NCBI GenBank assembly: GCA_032871835.1
Contig: CM065295.1
Span: 20,718,501-20,782,500, forward strand
Length of the DNA: 64,000 bases
Direction: 5' to 3'
From: Dipteronia dyeriana
Taxonomy: Eukaryota; Streptophyta; Magnoliopsida; Sapindales; Sapindaceae
Numbering within the stretch: the first letter of the stretch is position 1; every line of letters begins with the position of its first letter. Of this stretch, positions 32,003 to 46,739 are shown piece by piece. The notes beneath the pieces were generated by a model. That model saw nothing but the letters and a program-made list of their open reading frames with translations, did not search any database and was not told where the DNA came from. The translations under genes and the position numbers were made by a program.

Positions 32003-33849
32003 AAAGGCAGTGGCGATTGGCCGATCCTCGGGAACTCTCACGCGTGATCGTGTGATGAAGCGTGGCTCTCTACCTGGGGGCTTCTTAGAGGAGTACTCTG
32101 ATAGGTATCTTTGGGTGTCACCCCAAGGTGGTGGGACCGTGCCCACACCCATGAGATGGGAATTGGTATCAATAATTGGTATCAAAGCCAATTTATTTTT
32201 CGGAACAGGAAATTGTTTTCGATGCCTCTGTATGTATGAATGTGTATGCACAATCTTTATGATTGTATGGATGTTTATAATTAAATTGTTTAATTTAAAC
32301 ATGGTTGATCATAAATTTTTATGGTACTGTGGATTTAGGGTTTATGGGTTGTATAATTTTTTTTATTATTATATTTTTATTTTAATATTATTGTATTGTA
32401 AATAAAAAAAAATTGAAACCTGTAAACGAAGAACTGGAAACGCGTGCGACGGCGGTACTGTTCACCGACACTGGTCACAGGTAATGTTCAAACGGGGTAC
32501 TATTCATCGGCACTGTTCACGTGGTACTGTTCACGCACGGTTCCGTTGGCAAGTGTTGCCTAGTGCGTTCCGTGCAGATTTCCCGTTTCAAATTCATGAG
32601 ATGAATCGGAGTGACCTGAAGAGACTGGAAGACTCGAAAATTACAAGAAGACCAAGGAATGCCTTGGGATTTTTTTTGTAATTTTAGATTCCAATTTTTT
32701 AGGTTAAATAATCCACAGTACTCGGTCAATTCATGTATACTTTATATTATGTGATGATAAAAGCATTGTCATGCATACGTATGTCATTTAGATTAGATGT
32801 GCCTATACAAATATATTTGATATGTCATACATGAATCATAGTCTGATATTTTATGTATTTTTTTTAATGTGATTAAAATGGGCAATGAATAATGAGATTA
32901 GTTTTTAATGGTTAGAAAACTTGGTAATTCTCATTAATATTAATCTAGTTATTAAAGAGTTTAATAAGTTAGATTAATATGGTCATTTATTGTAATTAGG
33001 ATTAATATGATTAATTACCTAATAATAAATGAACCGAATAAAGTGTTAGAGTTTTAAAAGTTAAAATTTGGTAAACACTATCATAATAATTTGACCTTAG
33101 TAAATAATTTACAAAAACTTAGATTATTGACTAATCGATTAGATTTTTAATTGTTAAAAATCATTAATAATTTATTAGTTAATTAGAATTTGTTTCTAAT
33201 TAGTTAATGCGCTAGATAACTTGATTATAGTTAGTCTTTTAATCCTGTAGAATCTAGGTCCATTAACGATTAATAGAAAACCCTAATTTTAAAATAGTAA
33301 GTGGGAGAGGGATATATGACATATATATCCCGCGATCTCCATCATTAGTTCAACACCGTGAGATCCGAGTGGGGCCTCGTGACAGCTTTGCTTTCGTCCT
33401 CCCTAAGGAGGGTTTCCACAAAGGTCAATACCAAGGTTGACTTCATAACGGATAGGATTTCTGAGGGTATTTCGGGATTGACCGACCTTAAGGCGGCAAT
33501 TCTCGAGTTAAGCTCGTGAGATCTGAAATGGTGGGTTACACTCACGAAGGTTTTTATTAAGTTTGTTAATTAAAAACCTGACTGAATGAACGATGGTTGA
33601 ATGATATGGAATAAGAGTTATTCTATAATATTATTTGATTGAGAATGTCTCAGTCCAACATGCAAAGACTTGACCGACCCTAAGGCGGCATTTCTTTGTG
33701 GTATGTTGGATTGTCGTGGTATAGGAACTAGTTTTAGGGTAGTTCTAGTTCGTTAAACATATGCATGCATCATGTTTAAATTTATGCAAAATCACTCGTA
33801 CTTGTTTTAAATAAATGACTGAATGAATGTTTTATTTATTTCAGCAATA
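32003..33849 (+). other. Untranslated leader of the Copia element
   Basis: A leader of about 1.85 kb, without a coding frame, separates the primer-binding site from the Gag start. A second copy of ttggtatcaaagcca lies at about 32173. The phrase gaccgaccttaaggcggc occurs at 33479-33496 with a variant at 33671-33690. No gene was recognised. Confidence 0.6.
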
Positions 33850-36800
33850 ATGTCTTCTGCATTACTTCAAATTCTCGTAAACGACATATTAGCTGGTGAT
33901 AACTACACTTAGTGGAAACTTAACATTAATGCAATATTGGTCACCAAAGACCTCAAGTTTGTGCTTACGGAGGAATGTCCTACAGCGCCTGTTGCCAATG
34001 CCACACGAACTTTTCGAGAGGTATACAAGCGAAGGGTAAGCCCAAACCTAAGAAACCCCAAAGCAAGAAGAACTAACCATGTTTATTCTTCACCCTGGAT
34101 AGTTGATTCGGGGGCCACTAACCATGTTCGTTCTTCTTTACAATAGACTGATTCTTGGACATAGCTAGAGGAGCAAGCCTTCTCAATGCGTGTGGGGTCA
34201 GGGGATGTAGTGTCGGCACGAGCAGTGGGCGTAATTAGATTACGTTTTTGTAATAATTATATATTGTTGGACAATGTATTTTATATTCCTAGATTTACAC
34301 GGAATTTGATTTTTGTTTTAAGTCGTTAAAACAAAAATATTTTGTTTTTTTTAATAATAAGTCTGTTATTATTGAAAAGAATGATCTGAATATTTGTTCA
34401 GGAATTAATGAAAACATTTTGTATGTGTTAAGACCGTTAATACATACTACTCCGTCCAACACCGAAATGTTTAAGGTTGAAAAACCAAAAACTAAACGAC
34501 ATAATATTTCTCCAGATAATGACACGTATATCTGGCATATAAGGTTTGGTCATATCAACCTTGACTGGATAGTCAGACTAGTAAAAAATGGATCTTTAAG
34601 TGAGTTAAAGGTTGGCACCTCACCTGTTTGCGAATCTTGTCTGGAAGGTAAGATGACTAAGAGACCTTTTACTGGAAAAGGGCTTAGAGCTAAGGAACCG
34701 CTAGAGCTTATACATACAGATGTCTGTGGACCGATAAATGTTAAAGCTAGAGGTAGTTATGAGTATTATGTCACCTTTATAGATGACTACTCAAGATACA
34801 TATATGTCTACCTAATGCAACGGAAGTTGGAAACATTTGAAATGTTCAAAGAATTTTGAGCTGAAGTTGAGGATCAATTAGGTAGGACTATCAAGTCACT
34901 ACGATTGGATCGTGGAGGTGAGAACCTTGACCAAGAGTTCGAAGACTTTATGGTCGAGCATGAGATAGTTTTCCAACTCACATCTCCCGGTACACCTCAG
35001 CAAAATAGTGTAGCGGAGAGGAGAAATAGAACCCTAATGGAAATGGTGAGATCTATGATTAAGTTCTCATCATTACAAAATTCCTTTAAGGGATATGCGT
35101 TACAAATAGCGGCATACATTTTGAATGTGGTGCCATTCAAACCTGTTCCTAAGATTCCCATAGAGTTGTGGAATGGTCGTAAAACTAGTTTATGACATTT
35201 CCGTATATGGGGGTGTCCAGCACACATGCTGAAGAACAGATCTGGAAAGCTAGACTCCAAGTCTGTGGTCTGCCTGTTTGTAGGATACTCCATGGAGACC
35301 AGAGGTGGACACTTCTATAGTCCCGAACATAACAAAGTATTTGTATCGACAAATGCAACGTTTCTTGAGGACAGTTATATTAGTGACCATAAACCTCGTT
35401 CTAAGATTGTATTGAATGAGTTGGAGCCTGGTGATACTAGTGCTTCATCAACAAGAGTTGTTGATCCACAAACATCTGAGAGTCAGATGGTTCCTGATCA
35501 GGATACACTACCACCTAGGCGTAGTGAGAGGGTCGTGAGACAACATGAACGCTATTTAGGTATAGGTGAGGGACAAGATGTTGTCTCTGCAGATAGTGTT
35601 GATCCATTGACATTTAAGAATGCAATGGAAGATCTTGATAAAGAGGAATGGCTTAAAGCCATGAATCTTGAGATTGAGTCCATGTACTCTAACTCAGTCT
35701 GAGATCTTGTAGACTTACCGGATGTGGTAAAACCCATAGGGTGTAAGTGGATCTACAAGAGAAAGAGAATAGTAGACGGGAAGGTAGAGACCTTCAAGGC
35801 AAGACTAGTGGCCAAGGGTTATACCCAGAAAGAGAGGGTCGATTATGAAGAGACTTTCTCGCCAGTAGCCATGTTTAAGTCTATTAGGATTCTCTTATCC
35901 ATTGTTGCCTATTTCGATTACGAAATTTGGCAAATGGACATCAAGACTGCATTCTTGATTGACAATCTTGATAAGAGCATCTATATGATGCAACCAGATA
36001 GATTCGTGTCTCCAGATCAAGAGCAAAAGGTTTGCAAGCTGTAAAGGTCCATTTATGGATTTAAGCAAGCATCTAGATCTTGGAATATTAGGTTTGATGA
36101 TATGATCAAAACCTATGGCTTCGAGCAGAACGTCGATGAGCCTTGTGTCTACAAGCGTATCATTGATAAGAAAGTAGTTTTTTTGGTCCTATACGTAGAT
36201 GATATCCTACTCATTGGGAATGATGTGGGAGTGTTGTCTGATGTAAAGGGCTGGCTGGCTAGCCAATTCCAAATGAAAGATTTGGGAGAGGCGAGTTATG
36301 TTCTAGGTATCCAACTTATAAGGGATCGTAAGAACAAAGTCATAGCACTGTCTCAGGCATCATATATCGATAAGATTCTTGTGAAAACTCCAAGAAATGT
36401 AATTTACCTTCTAGGCATGGAGTTCACTTGTCTAAGGAACAATTTCCTAAGACACATCAAGAAGTTGAGGATATGAGACGTGTACCCTATGCATCAGTAG
36501 TAGGTAGTCTCATGTATGCAATGTTATGCACGAGACCGGACATCTGCTATGCAGTGGGAGAAGTCAGCAGATACTAGTCCAATCCAATATTGGATCACCG
36601 AGTTGCTGTCAAGACAATTCTCAAGTATCTTCGGAGAACGAGAGACTATATGCTAGTGTATTCGGACAGGATTTGATCCCGTTAGGATACACGGATTCTG
36701 ATTTTCTATCAGACAGGGATTCTAGGAAATCCATGTCTGGATCAGTATTCACCCTGGGTGGTGGAGCCGTTGTGTGGAGAAATATCAAGCAATCTTGCAT

Positions 36801-37164
36801 TGCTGACTCTACCATGGAAGCTGAATATGTAGCCGCTTGTGAAGCTGCTAAAGAGGCTGTTTGGCTCCGTAAATTCTTGAGAGATCTGGAAGTTGTTCCA
36901 GATATGGATAGGCCTATCACACTTTATAATGATAACAATGGTGTTGTGGCTAATTCCAAAGAACCAAGAAGCCACAAGAGAGGGAAACATATAGAGAGAA
37001 AATATTATCTCATTAGAGAGATAATATAGAGAGGAGATGTGATTGTCACAAAAATAGCCTCATAAGACAATCTTGCTGACCCATTTACAAAGACTTTACC
37101 GGTTAAAGTGTTTTTAGGTCACCTAGATGGTCTAGGGTTACGAGACATGCCTCACATGCTTTAG
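33850..37164 (+). pseudogene. Copia Gag-Pol polyprotein, inactivated
   Basis: In order: Gag start (MSSALLQILVND) with an early stop and most of Gag, including the zinc knuckle, deleted after about residue 58; protease with DSGATNHV (about 34106-34129); integrase with HIRFGHINLD, C-x2-C, HTDVCGP and a conserved DDYSRY region (34530-35190); reverse transcriptase with KWIYKRK, AFLIDNL and the catalytic LYVDDIL at about 36191-36211; RNase H with GYTDSDFLSD, ADSTMEAEYVA and a terminal HIERKYY. Stops or frameshifts occur near 33910, 34144, 34857, 35193, 35700, 36042, 36390 and 37027. All Copia domains are in the Copia order (integrase before reverse transcriptase). It cannot encode a working polyprotein. 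Confidence 0.93.
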
Positions 37165-37167
37165 TGC

Positions 37168-37178
37168 AAGTGGGAGAT
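37168..37178 (+). other. Polypurine tract of the Copia element
   Basis: aagtgggagat lies immediately before the TGTTGGGG start of the 3' LTR. This is the typical position and sequence for plant Copia elements. Confidence 0.8.
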
Positions 37179-39420
37179 TGTTGGGGTTTATGCCCTAAAG
37201 ATGTAATTTGTAAATGGATTTATTAAATAAATAAAAGGAAAAGTTCAATACATTCTTGTTGTGTTGTTTATTATATAACTTGTGCATAAATTTAACATCC
37301 AAGATTGTCGGATGTAATCTCGAACTGTGTATATGAGTGTCATATACGGATGGATACAGTAAGAGACGTGCAATCTAAAGAGTCCATAGATAGCAAATAA
37401 AGCAGGGTACTTTATTTGTCCTGCTTTATTTGTGGTTAATCTATAATTGCGGTCCATTCCGTAATGTACGGCGATTCTATCCTGAATCATTTATATGGAG
37501 ATATGAGAATGAAGGCACCTTGTATGATGTGATCATATAGGACTGGGCCATGATCTATATGAATCTCTCACCAAGATCCGTTTACCGATGAGATTCATAT
37601 ATATCAACTAATGATGGCTATATGTGGGTGATCTTAATCCTGAGTGTCTTATCGACTCTTTCAGGCTAGATCGTGGTATTTGATATACCATGGGTGAGGT
37701 CAGATGCATTTCCTGATCAATATACTTCGTATGTTGGGATTGCGGTTTGGCTTGTGGCTGGGAAGGTTTGTACACAATTGTGGAATTCACTCCTTCTTGT
37801 GAGAAGTAGATGGTAGTACCCTTAAGGGTTGATTCGGGACTTGGATAATATGAGCGCTCTCCTAATTCCGTGAGGAAATAGGATTTATTGTCCATTAGAG
37901 AATCAATGGTACTTAAAGGATATATGTAATTAGAGGGGTATAACGGACATTATGACCAATCACTAATTATGAACTATTGTGGAAGATCACACCATATGTA
38001 ATAGCTATATCGATGGACACTGAGTTGTATCGGTGTGTGTAAAAGCGTCTACAGTTGAGAGAGTATAGCTTCGGGTTTTTAGTGGAATAACACCGGAGTT
38101 AATAATCAAGGAATATTAATTAAAGAGTTTAATTAATGATTCCGAAGATTATTGGAGCTCAAAATACTGTGGGTCCATTAGGTCCCCTTGCTAGCCCGAT
38201 TGATTTAGGTAACAAGGGTCACAGTTAATTAATTGGATTGTCCAATTAATTGTGTTACAAAAGTGACACGTATATATTAGGAAATTAATTGAATAATGAG
38301 ATTATTTAATGAATGAATGTTAATAGTTGGATTAATTAAATAATTAGACTATTTAATTATATTGATAATTATGAATTATTAATTAACTATTAATTGGAGG
38401 ATGTTAGTTGATATATGAATTAGATGAAGATAAAATAATAGGATTATTTTATTTTTACTAAATCATTTATCTAAGTATTTGAATTTAAGTTTAAATTTAA
38501 AATACTTATTATCACTTTTAATATATTAGATATATTTGAAAAAGATAATTAAAAGATATATATCAATTAATACTACAAAAATAGCATTGGATGTAAATTG
38601 GTGTGTACACATGAAACAATAGTCAAAAGAAGAATTTGCATAGGATGCAAATACTTGATACATGCACATAAGTAATATATATATGTGATAAAAACAAGCA
38701 GTGGTGTGATAGAGTTATATTTGTCATATAACAAGCAGTGGCGTGATAGAGTTATATTGGTTATAAAACAAGCAGAGGCGTTTTATATAAAGATATATAA
38801 AAAGTAGAAAAAAAGGGGTTGATATAACGGGTAGAGATACACGTTACTTGATAAAAAAGAAGAAGACAAAAAGTGGTTTTTGATCTGGGAAGTGAAATTG
38901 CTTAAGATGCAATTGCTATGTGCATAAGAAAGAAATATTATCAACGCGTACAATATAAATGTCAGTGTATGTGTGCGTCTGAAAATATCATAGCAAGTGT
39001 GTACTATGCAAGTGTTGCATATTGAATGAGAAGAAATAGTTTCTTCAAGACTATTCTCTACATCCTCTATTCAAGTTCCTGAGATAGTGACACGCCCACA
39101 CGCAGTTACCAGTTTCGGGAGATAGCGAGAAAGATCAAGTGGTTCAGACAGGAGCACATCGTAAAGTGAAGGAGTTTCTAAACGTTGGTAAGATTGGTTC
39201 AGACAGGAGCATATCAAAAAGTGAAGGAGCCTCCAAACGTTGGTAAGATTTTCTTCTTCAGATTATATCTATTTCAATTTTCTGTGATTACATATTGTAT
39301 GTATTAGTTCTGAAAAATAATTACGATCCCAAGTTCACTGGTCATAGATACAGATTATGATCTGTATTAAAAATTTTAAAACCTAGTACCGTTGCGTAAC
39401 CGGTGAATGGGGTTCCAACA
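37179..39420 (+). mobile_element. 3' LTR of the Copia element, 2242 bp
   Basis: It starts TGTTGGGGTTTATGCCC after the polypurine tract and ends GGGGTTCCAACA, so both ends form a TGTTGG..CCAACA inverted repeat. It matches the 5' LTR over its length, with scattered substitutions and small indels, suggesting an insertion that is not recent. The target duplication cannot be checked because the 5' LTR is truncated. Confidence 0.93.
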
Positions 39421-39479
39421 GTTCCTGCTTCCACCTATGTCAAACAAGTATTATTCTACTCCTAGAAAACTCACGTTGT

Positions 39480-40255
39480 GTCATTATCAGAATCAGCTGC
39501 AGTTACATTAGGTCGGACCTGAGAGGTCTCAGCTATATCTGATGCACTGGAACTACATATGTGTACACGTCTTACACGTCTTACACGTCTTTCCATTTAG
39601 ACAGGTTCTTCATCTTCCTCTTTGTTAGCTACATTATCTACCGGATGCAAATTTGCCTTATTATCCACCTCATGAATTGGCCTAACATTCAGTTTATTGT
39701 ACATCTCATTGTATTGGTGGTTGTACTGCCCAGTGTTCATCTCAATTTGACAACCAAAGACATCGTCAAATTAAGGTCCATCTATACCACCATGGTCGGC
39801 TATTTCTAGTGGGACACCACACATGTTTTGTTGCCCTTTAATCCCACTTCTTTATATGAACAACTGGTTGCTTCTATTAAACGATCGAAATTGTTAGGTG
39901 TATTCACGAGGATGGATATCTTCTGCCATCACATCTCATGTTGTCCTCTCAATTAGACTAACACATACTTGATGGATCACCCTATCTTCCCCTAGTATAA
40001 ACTGAACATCATCGTCGTTTCTTATAAATGTGTGACATGTTGTCCCAGGAATGATTGATATAGTTGTAGATCAACAATGTATTTGTTCACATTGTACATC
40101 ACAACGGTTTGCACGATCGACACCAGTTCTTCATAAGTCATATTCTTTGACACATACAATCCTTGGTGATCGGAACCTAAAAACCTCTGACTTCCGTCGG
40201 GTAATTGCTTTCATCGATTGTTGTAAGATATGACCATTCTCACCTGATCCATTGT
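39480..40255 (-). pseudogene. Mutator-like transposase N-terminal remnant
   Basis: On the minus strand the frame reads DQVRMVISYNNR (stop), then LYVSKNMTYEELVSIVQ and NVNKYIVDLQL. After shifts it continues with a region that includes NDDDVQFILGED and IEMNTGQYNHQYNEMYNK. These resemble the N-terminal MuDR-type domain (S-x-x-x-T-Y-E-E-L, then an acidic D-D-V-x-F segment) of plant MULE transposases. Stops and frameshifts are frequent and the DDE core is absent. It abuts the right end of the Copia 3' LTR at 39420. Confidence 0.65.
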
Positions 40256-40344
40256 CCTGTGAAAATCATCATCACAAACTATTTGTAACAAATTTTAAAA
40301 AAATTACATTTGCAATTAACAAGAATTAAAACAAATTCTTAACT

Positions 40345-40640
40345 ATAAGGGATCGAGAATTTTTTGTAAAGGATCGATCCTTTTTTTAATGTGTTACCGA
40401 GCTTATTTTGAGAAGGATCGAGCTTTTTTGTAATGGATCGAGCTTTTTTTTAAGGGATCGATAACTTTTTGTAAAGGATTATATTGGATCGATAACTTTT
40501 TGTAAGGGATTGAGCTTTTTTGTAAGGGATCGATAATTTTTTGTAAGGGATAGAGAACTTTTTTTTTTTAAGGGATCAAACATATTTTTCAAATAATCAA
40601 GCATATTTTTCACATAATCGAGTTTTTTTTCAAATATAAA
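40345..40640 (+). repeat. Reiterated word ggatcgagcttttttgtaag, about 22 bp unit
   Basis: Around ten diverged copies of ggatcgagcttttttgtaag or ggatcgataactttttgtaa occur in tandem (for example 40350, 40371, 40414, 40434, 40456, 40484, 40510, 40528, 40548), then decay into tcaagcatatttttcacat types. The array lies just upstream (on the minus strand) of the MULE remnant at 39480-40255. It is the second MULE-associated array of reiterated short words in the window. Confidence 0.85.
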
Positions 40641-41302
40641 GAAGCTTGGTCTAATATAAAATAACCCTGATTCTTCTGTAAATAATCTCGATCAAACATG
40701 AAAAAAGCTCAGATCTATTATAAAAAACCTCGTAATCTAAAGATTAAATGTTCATACATGTTCATACAAAGACTGAGACAACATATCATAAGGAATGAAT
40801 ACATTGTTAAATCACACAGAAATATTTGCAAAATATCTGAAATGCATGAAAAAAATATAAGTGAAGATACGAAATATTTGTTATATTCTTGTGCAGAATC
40901 TGGAGAGAGACAAGTTTTTTAGACAGAGAGAGGAGCTGTAGATCGATTTTCAGATAACTTTTTTGGGGAGATTCAGTCGAGTTCAGAAAGTTGCCTTTTA
41001 AAAAATAAAGTTTAGGGACAATTTGGGTAGTTCACTATAATAGGTGTCTTTTAAACTTAAGTTATTAAACCGGTAACATCATTACAACACATAAGAAAAA
41101 AAGTGACATATCTCATCATTTCCACTAATGAAAATGCAATCTTATAATTAATTGGATAGTGAATAAATATTTTTAAATATCAAGTTTTTTTTTTTGAAGT
41201 ATTCCATTATTTGAAAAGATTAAAAGACAAACCACAATTGTTTTTTACCAACAAGCCACAAATTCGTATCCGTTAGTTTTTTAAAGTATTGTTAATCATT
41301 TA

Positions 41303-41347
<45 letters not shown>

Positions 41348-42480
41348 ATAAGTTATTTTATTTTATTTTTGGTTCATTATGAAAATGTATTCCTTATCTC
41401 ATTAGCTGTGGAATTAACTCTTCATTCTATTCATTATCCCATTAGTTATTGGATTGATTCATGATTTTTCTATACTATTAACTATTTTATCTCACTTTGG
41501 AGCCTTAATATGCCACGTATCGACATTAGAATGCTTGACCATTAATTAGTTTTTTTTAAAAATATATATATATTATATTCAACCATTCAGTTTTATATTC
41601 TTCAACTCTTATTTTTTTTCTTCAATTAATGGTTGATTTTCTAGATTTAATGAGAATTGTTTTTGACAATTTATAATTTAATGAGAATTATTACTATTAT
41701 TAGATCATATATTTTTCCTTTAATTTTTTATGAATAATATATTATCATAGAGCCTCAACATACCACATGAGAAGGCTTGACCTGACCATTAATTAATTTT
41801 ATGTTGGAGATATCAAAGAAATAAATTTAGAGAAATACCTCATGATTGTTTTTCATCACCAATATATCCAATATCTTAGACCAATAAATTAAATCATGAC
41901 TATTTAAATTATTGTTGTGTTTCATTTAATAATTCTCACGCATCTTGATGGATGCAATCTAGTTAAATGTAAAAAGTTGACAAAGCTAGTTACAATACTG
42001 GTTTAATCCAGATGCTATTAACATATGCATTTATGATCATTTGTCTCTTGAAGTTTAATTTATTCGCTAATCCTATAATTATCTATGCATATATAACGTT
42101 GGTTCTCCCCAAGACATACAATAATTATGGTAAAATTAATCAAGTTATGGTAAACATCCTAATTTGAATCTGAATTTATATTTTAATTTATGATGTGTCT
42201 TTTAATAATTCCCTTAGGCTTTAATCTATATATTTTAATTTGCACCAACAAATATATATATATCACTTGCAGTAAAATGACTCAAACCTGTTGACATATT
42301 GAATGGGCAGTGATATATATATTACAAAAGACATCTTTTCCGATCGGTAAATATCCTATTTTGATCTAGATTCTGTCGTTAACTTAATTGTCATCACCTT
42401 ATCCTAACTTCTATAATCTTTAGTCACGTGTCTAATATAACAAATAGATTAATTCTATAAATTTCTATGTATTAATTAAG
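40641..42480. other. AT-rich spacer, including an (AT)n run at 41310-41344
   Basis: No coding frame was recognised. The left part, up to about 41050, may belong to the MULE remnant (agagagaggagctgtagatc, then gggtagttcactataataggt). The rest is ordinary AT-rich intergenic DNA with one AT microsatellite and poly-T runs. Confidence 0.45.
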
Positions 42481-42599
42481 ACCATTTACTAAGGTGAGAA
42501 CAAAGTGAGGTGAGTAGAGGATCTAAATCCATAAGATCTTATAATCATATTTAACAATTTGGTATGGTATCATCATAATCTATTAATTTAAATCATACA

Positions 42600-42793
42600 A
42601 ATATAATACAAAGTGAAATGAGGAGGGGATCCAAATCCATAAGATCCTATAATCATATTTAACAATCTTGTGTGATATTATTATAATCCATTCATTTAAA
42701 TTGTATTAGATTTGGATGATTTGAATGAATGGATTACAGTGATGTCACATAATTTGGAGATCATATTTGATGAACAAAGTAGCATTACTCATT
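42600..42793. mobile_element. Foldback MITE, family A, copy upstream of the P450 gene
   Basis: The arms ataatccattcatttaaatt and gaatgaatggattacagtg, and the terminal aaagtagcattactc, match the family A elements at 16966, 17226 and 23139. A more decayed related stretch lies just to its left (42530-42600), sharing atccaaatccataagatc and taatcatatttaacaat with this copy, so the left part is duplicated. It lies about 0.8 kb upstream of the P450 start codon. Confidence 0.6.
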
Positions 42794-42934
42794 TACAATT
42801 TCACCTCTTTAACTACCAACTCCTAATAATAGTTACTAGAACATGAATGATTTTGATTAGTTACTTTTAATTTCTTTACCAAAATTAGAGGATAAGCTAA
42901 TTGAGCTTCTTCTTTTTAATTGATACAGCCCTTT

Positions 42935-43255
42935 TAGAGTATCTCCGATCTAAGAGTGAACTTGTGAAGAAAAAAAAATGCCACGTAAGATTAATAGACA
43001 TTATGTTGATAAATATTTTTAAAAAGAAAACTATTAGATATTGTCAATATGACCTTCTACTTTCAGACAATTTGTTGCATGTTTATTATTTCGATTGATT
43101 CAGTAAGTATTTAAAACTAACATTAATTTTCATCTATTTTTGGTAAGGAAATAAAATAAAAATAAAACAGGAAAAAAAAATGGACACAACATTAAAAAAA
43201 AATGTGTTTTTGACGGAAGCACTGAAGACTAATTTTGAATTGAGTGTCTATTAAG
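42935..43255. mobile_element. Family B MITE relative, degenerate
   Basis: It starts agagtatctccgatct, like the gagcatctccaatg terminus of family B. Its interior shares words with the reverse complement of the copies at 17579 and 18220 (gacattatgttgat, tcatctatttttggta, gattgattcagtaagta). No matching right terminus is clear, so it is probably truncated. It lies about 350 bp upstream of the P450 start. Confidence 0.5.
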
Positions 43256-43467
43256 TCTATTTTTATTCTACATAGAAAGCAGGTCTTTTGATATTGTTAC
43301 CATATCGACGATTATTGGTATGTAAACCACTTTTATAGTAGGGATGGTCTTCAAACCAACGTAATAATAAAACAGAATCTCTTATCTCAATAATTTTTTT
43401 TTTAAAAAAAACAAATAAATAAAATTGAATCTCAAAAATAAAAACATAATTTAATTTGGCCCAGGCA

Positions 43468-43474
43468 TATAAAT
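43468..43474 (+). promoter_or_regulatory. Candidate TATA box of the P450 gene
   Basis: tataaat lies about 143 bp upstream of the start codon at 43617, preceded by ggcccagg. That would place transcription start near 43500, with a leader of about 115 bp. Confidence 0.55.
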
Positions 43475-43616
43475 TGAAACACAAGGGTGAAGGGACAAAC
43501 AAAAGGACTCGGCTGCTAAGTACTATTAGAGTTAAAACACAAAAAATTAAGCTTCCAGAGCCTGTCTACTGTCTAGTCTGTAGACTGTAGTAATCAATCT
43601 TCCTTGAGCATCATCA

Positions 43617-46169
<2,553 letters not shown>

Positions 46170-46203
46170 ATAGCTATTGGTTTTTATGAGGGCACAAATG
46201 TAC

Positions 46204-46209
46204 AATAAA
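46204..46209 (+). terminator. Candidate polyadenylation signal of the P450 gene
   Basis: aataaa lies 35 bp after the stop codon, a plausible plant near-upstream element. Confidence 0.5.
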
Positions 46210-46377
46210 GCATGCACAGTGCTTCTCATTTTTATTTTTATTTAAATCCCTTTTTATGGAGATGATTTGTGGGTTAATCTTGTCAATACGTAAGTTATGT
46301 ATGTTATCATCTAGACTATAATATTATTTTATGATGGTTGAAGACAAATTGACATAAATTAATAATTAAATATAGGA

Positions 46378-46640
46378 TTAAAGAGTGGCTCTATTGCCAC
46401 CATAAAAGTTCTTGTTGCATCCATGTTTTTCTTCTTCTGGATAACCGGGGAAATCCATCATGTGCAGGGCTGTAGCTGGCTCCATAGTCGGTCCTGGACG
46501 TTTAACCAGGTGTGAAGCAAAGACCAGTAGATCACGATCAAATTTAGTGGATCCCAATGGGGAATCGAGAACTCGGGACTCGCACCTTACACACATCCCT
46601 AGCTCGCCAGAACCATCTAGCCAATCCCCATCCATGTTTA
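46378..46640 (-). mobile_element. tRNA-derived SINE-like element
   Basis: On the minus strand, tggctagatgg (46623-46613) resembles an RNA polymerase III A box. ggtgcgagtccc (46586-46575) resembles a B box (GGTTCGANNCC). The 26-27 bp between them is a little shorter than usual. The following sequence is not tRNA-like and continues to about 46378, as in tRNA-derived SINEs. No poly-A or T-rich tail and no target duplication were confirmed. It lies about 210 bp downstream of the P450 stop. Confidence 0.45.
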
Positions 46641-46739
46641 TATAATTTTCTTTTATAAATATAATTGGTTTGGTGTAAACCTATTTATACATACAAACAA
46701 GGTTGTCTAATATTTCAAAATTGAGTTAAAACACAATCT

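Noticed and set aside
32517..32729. Frames around the Copia leader
   Set aside because: They lie within the untranslated leader of the retroelement and have no domain.
46378..46640. A functional tRNA gene
   Set aside because: Only A and B box-like words are present; the flanking bases do not pair into a cloverleaf acceptor stem.
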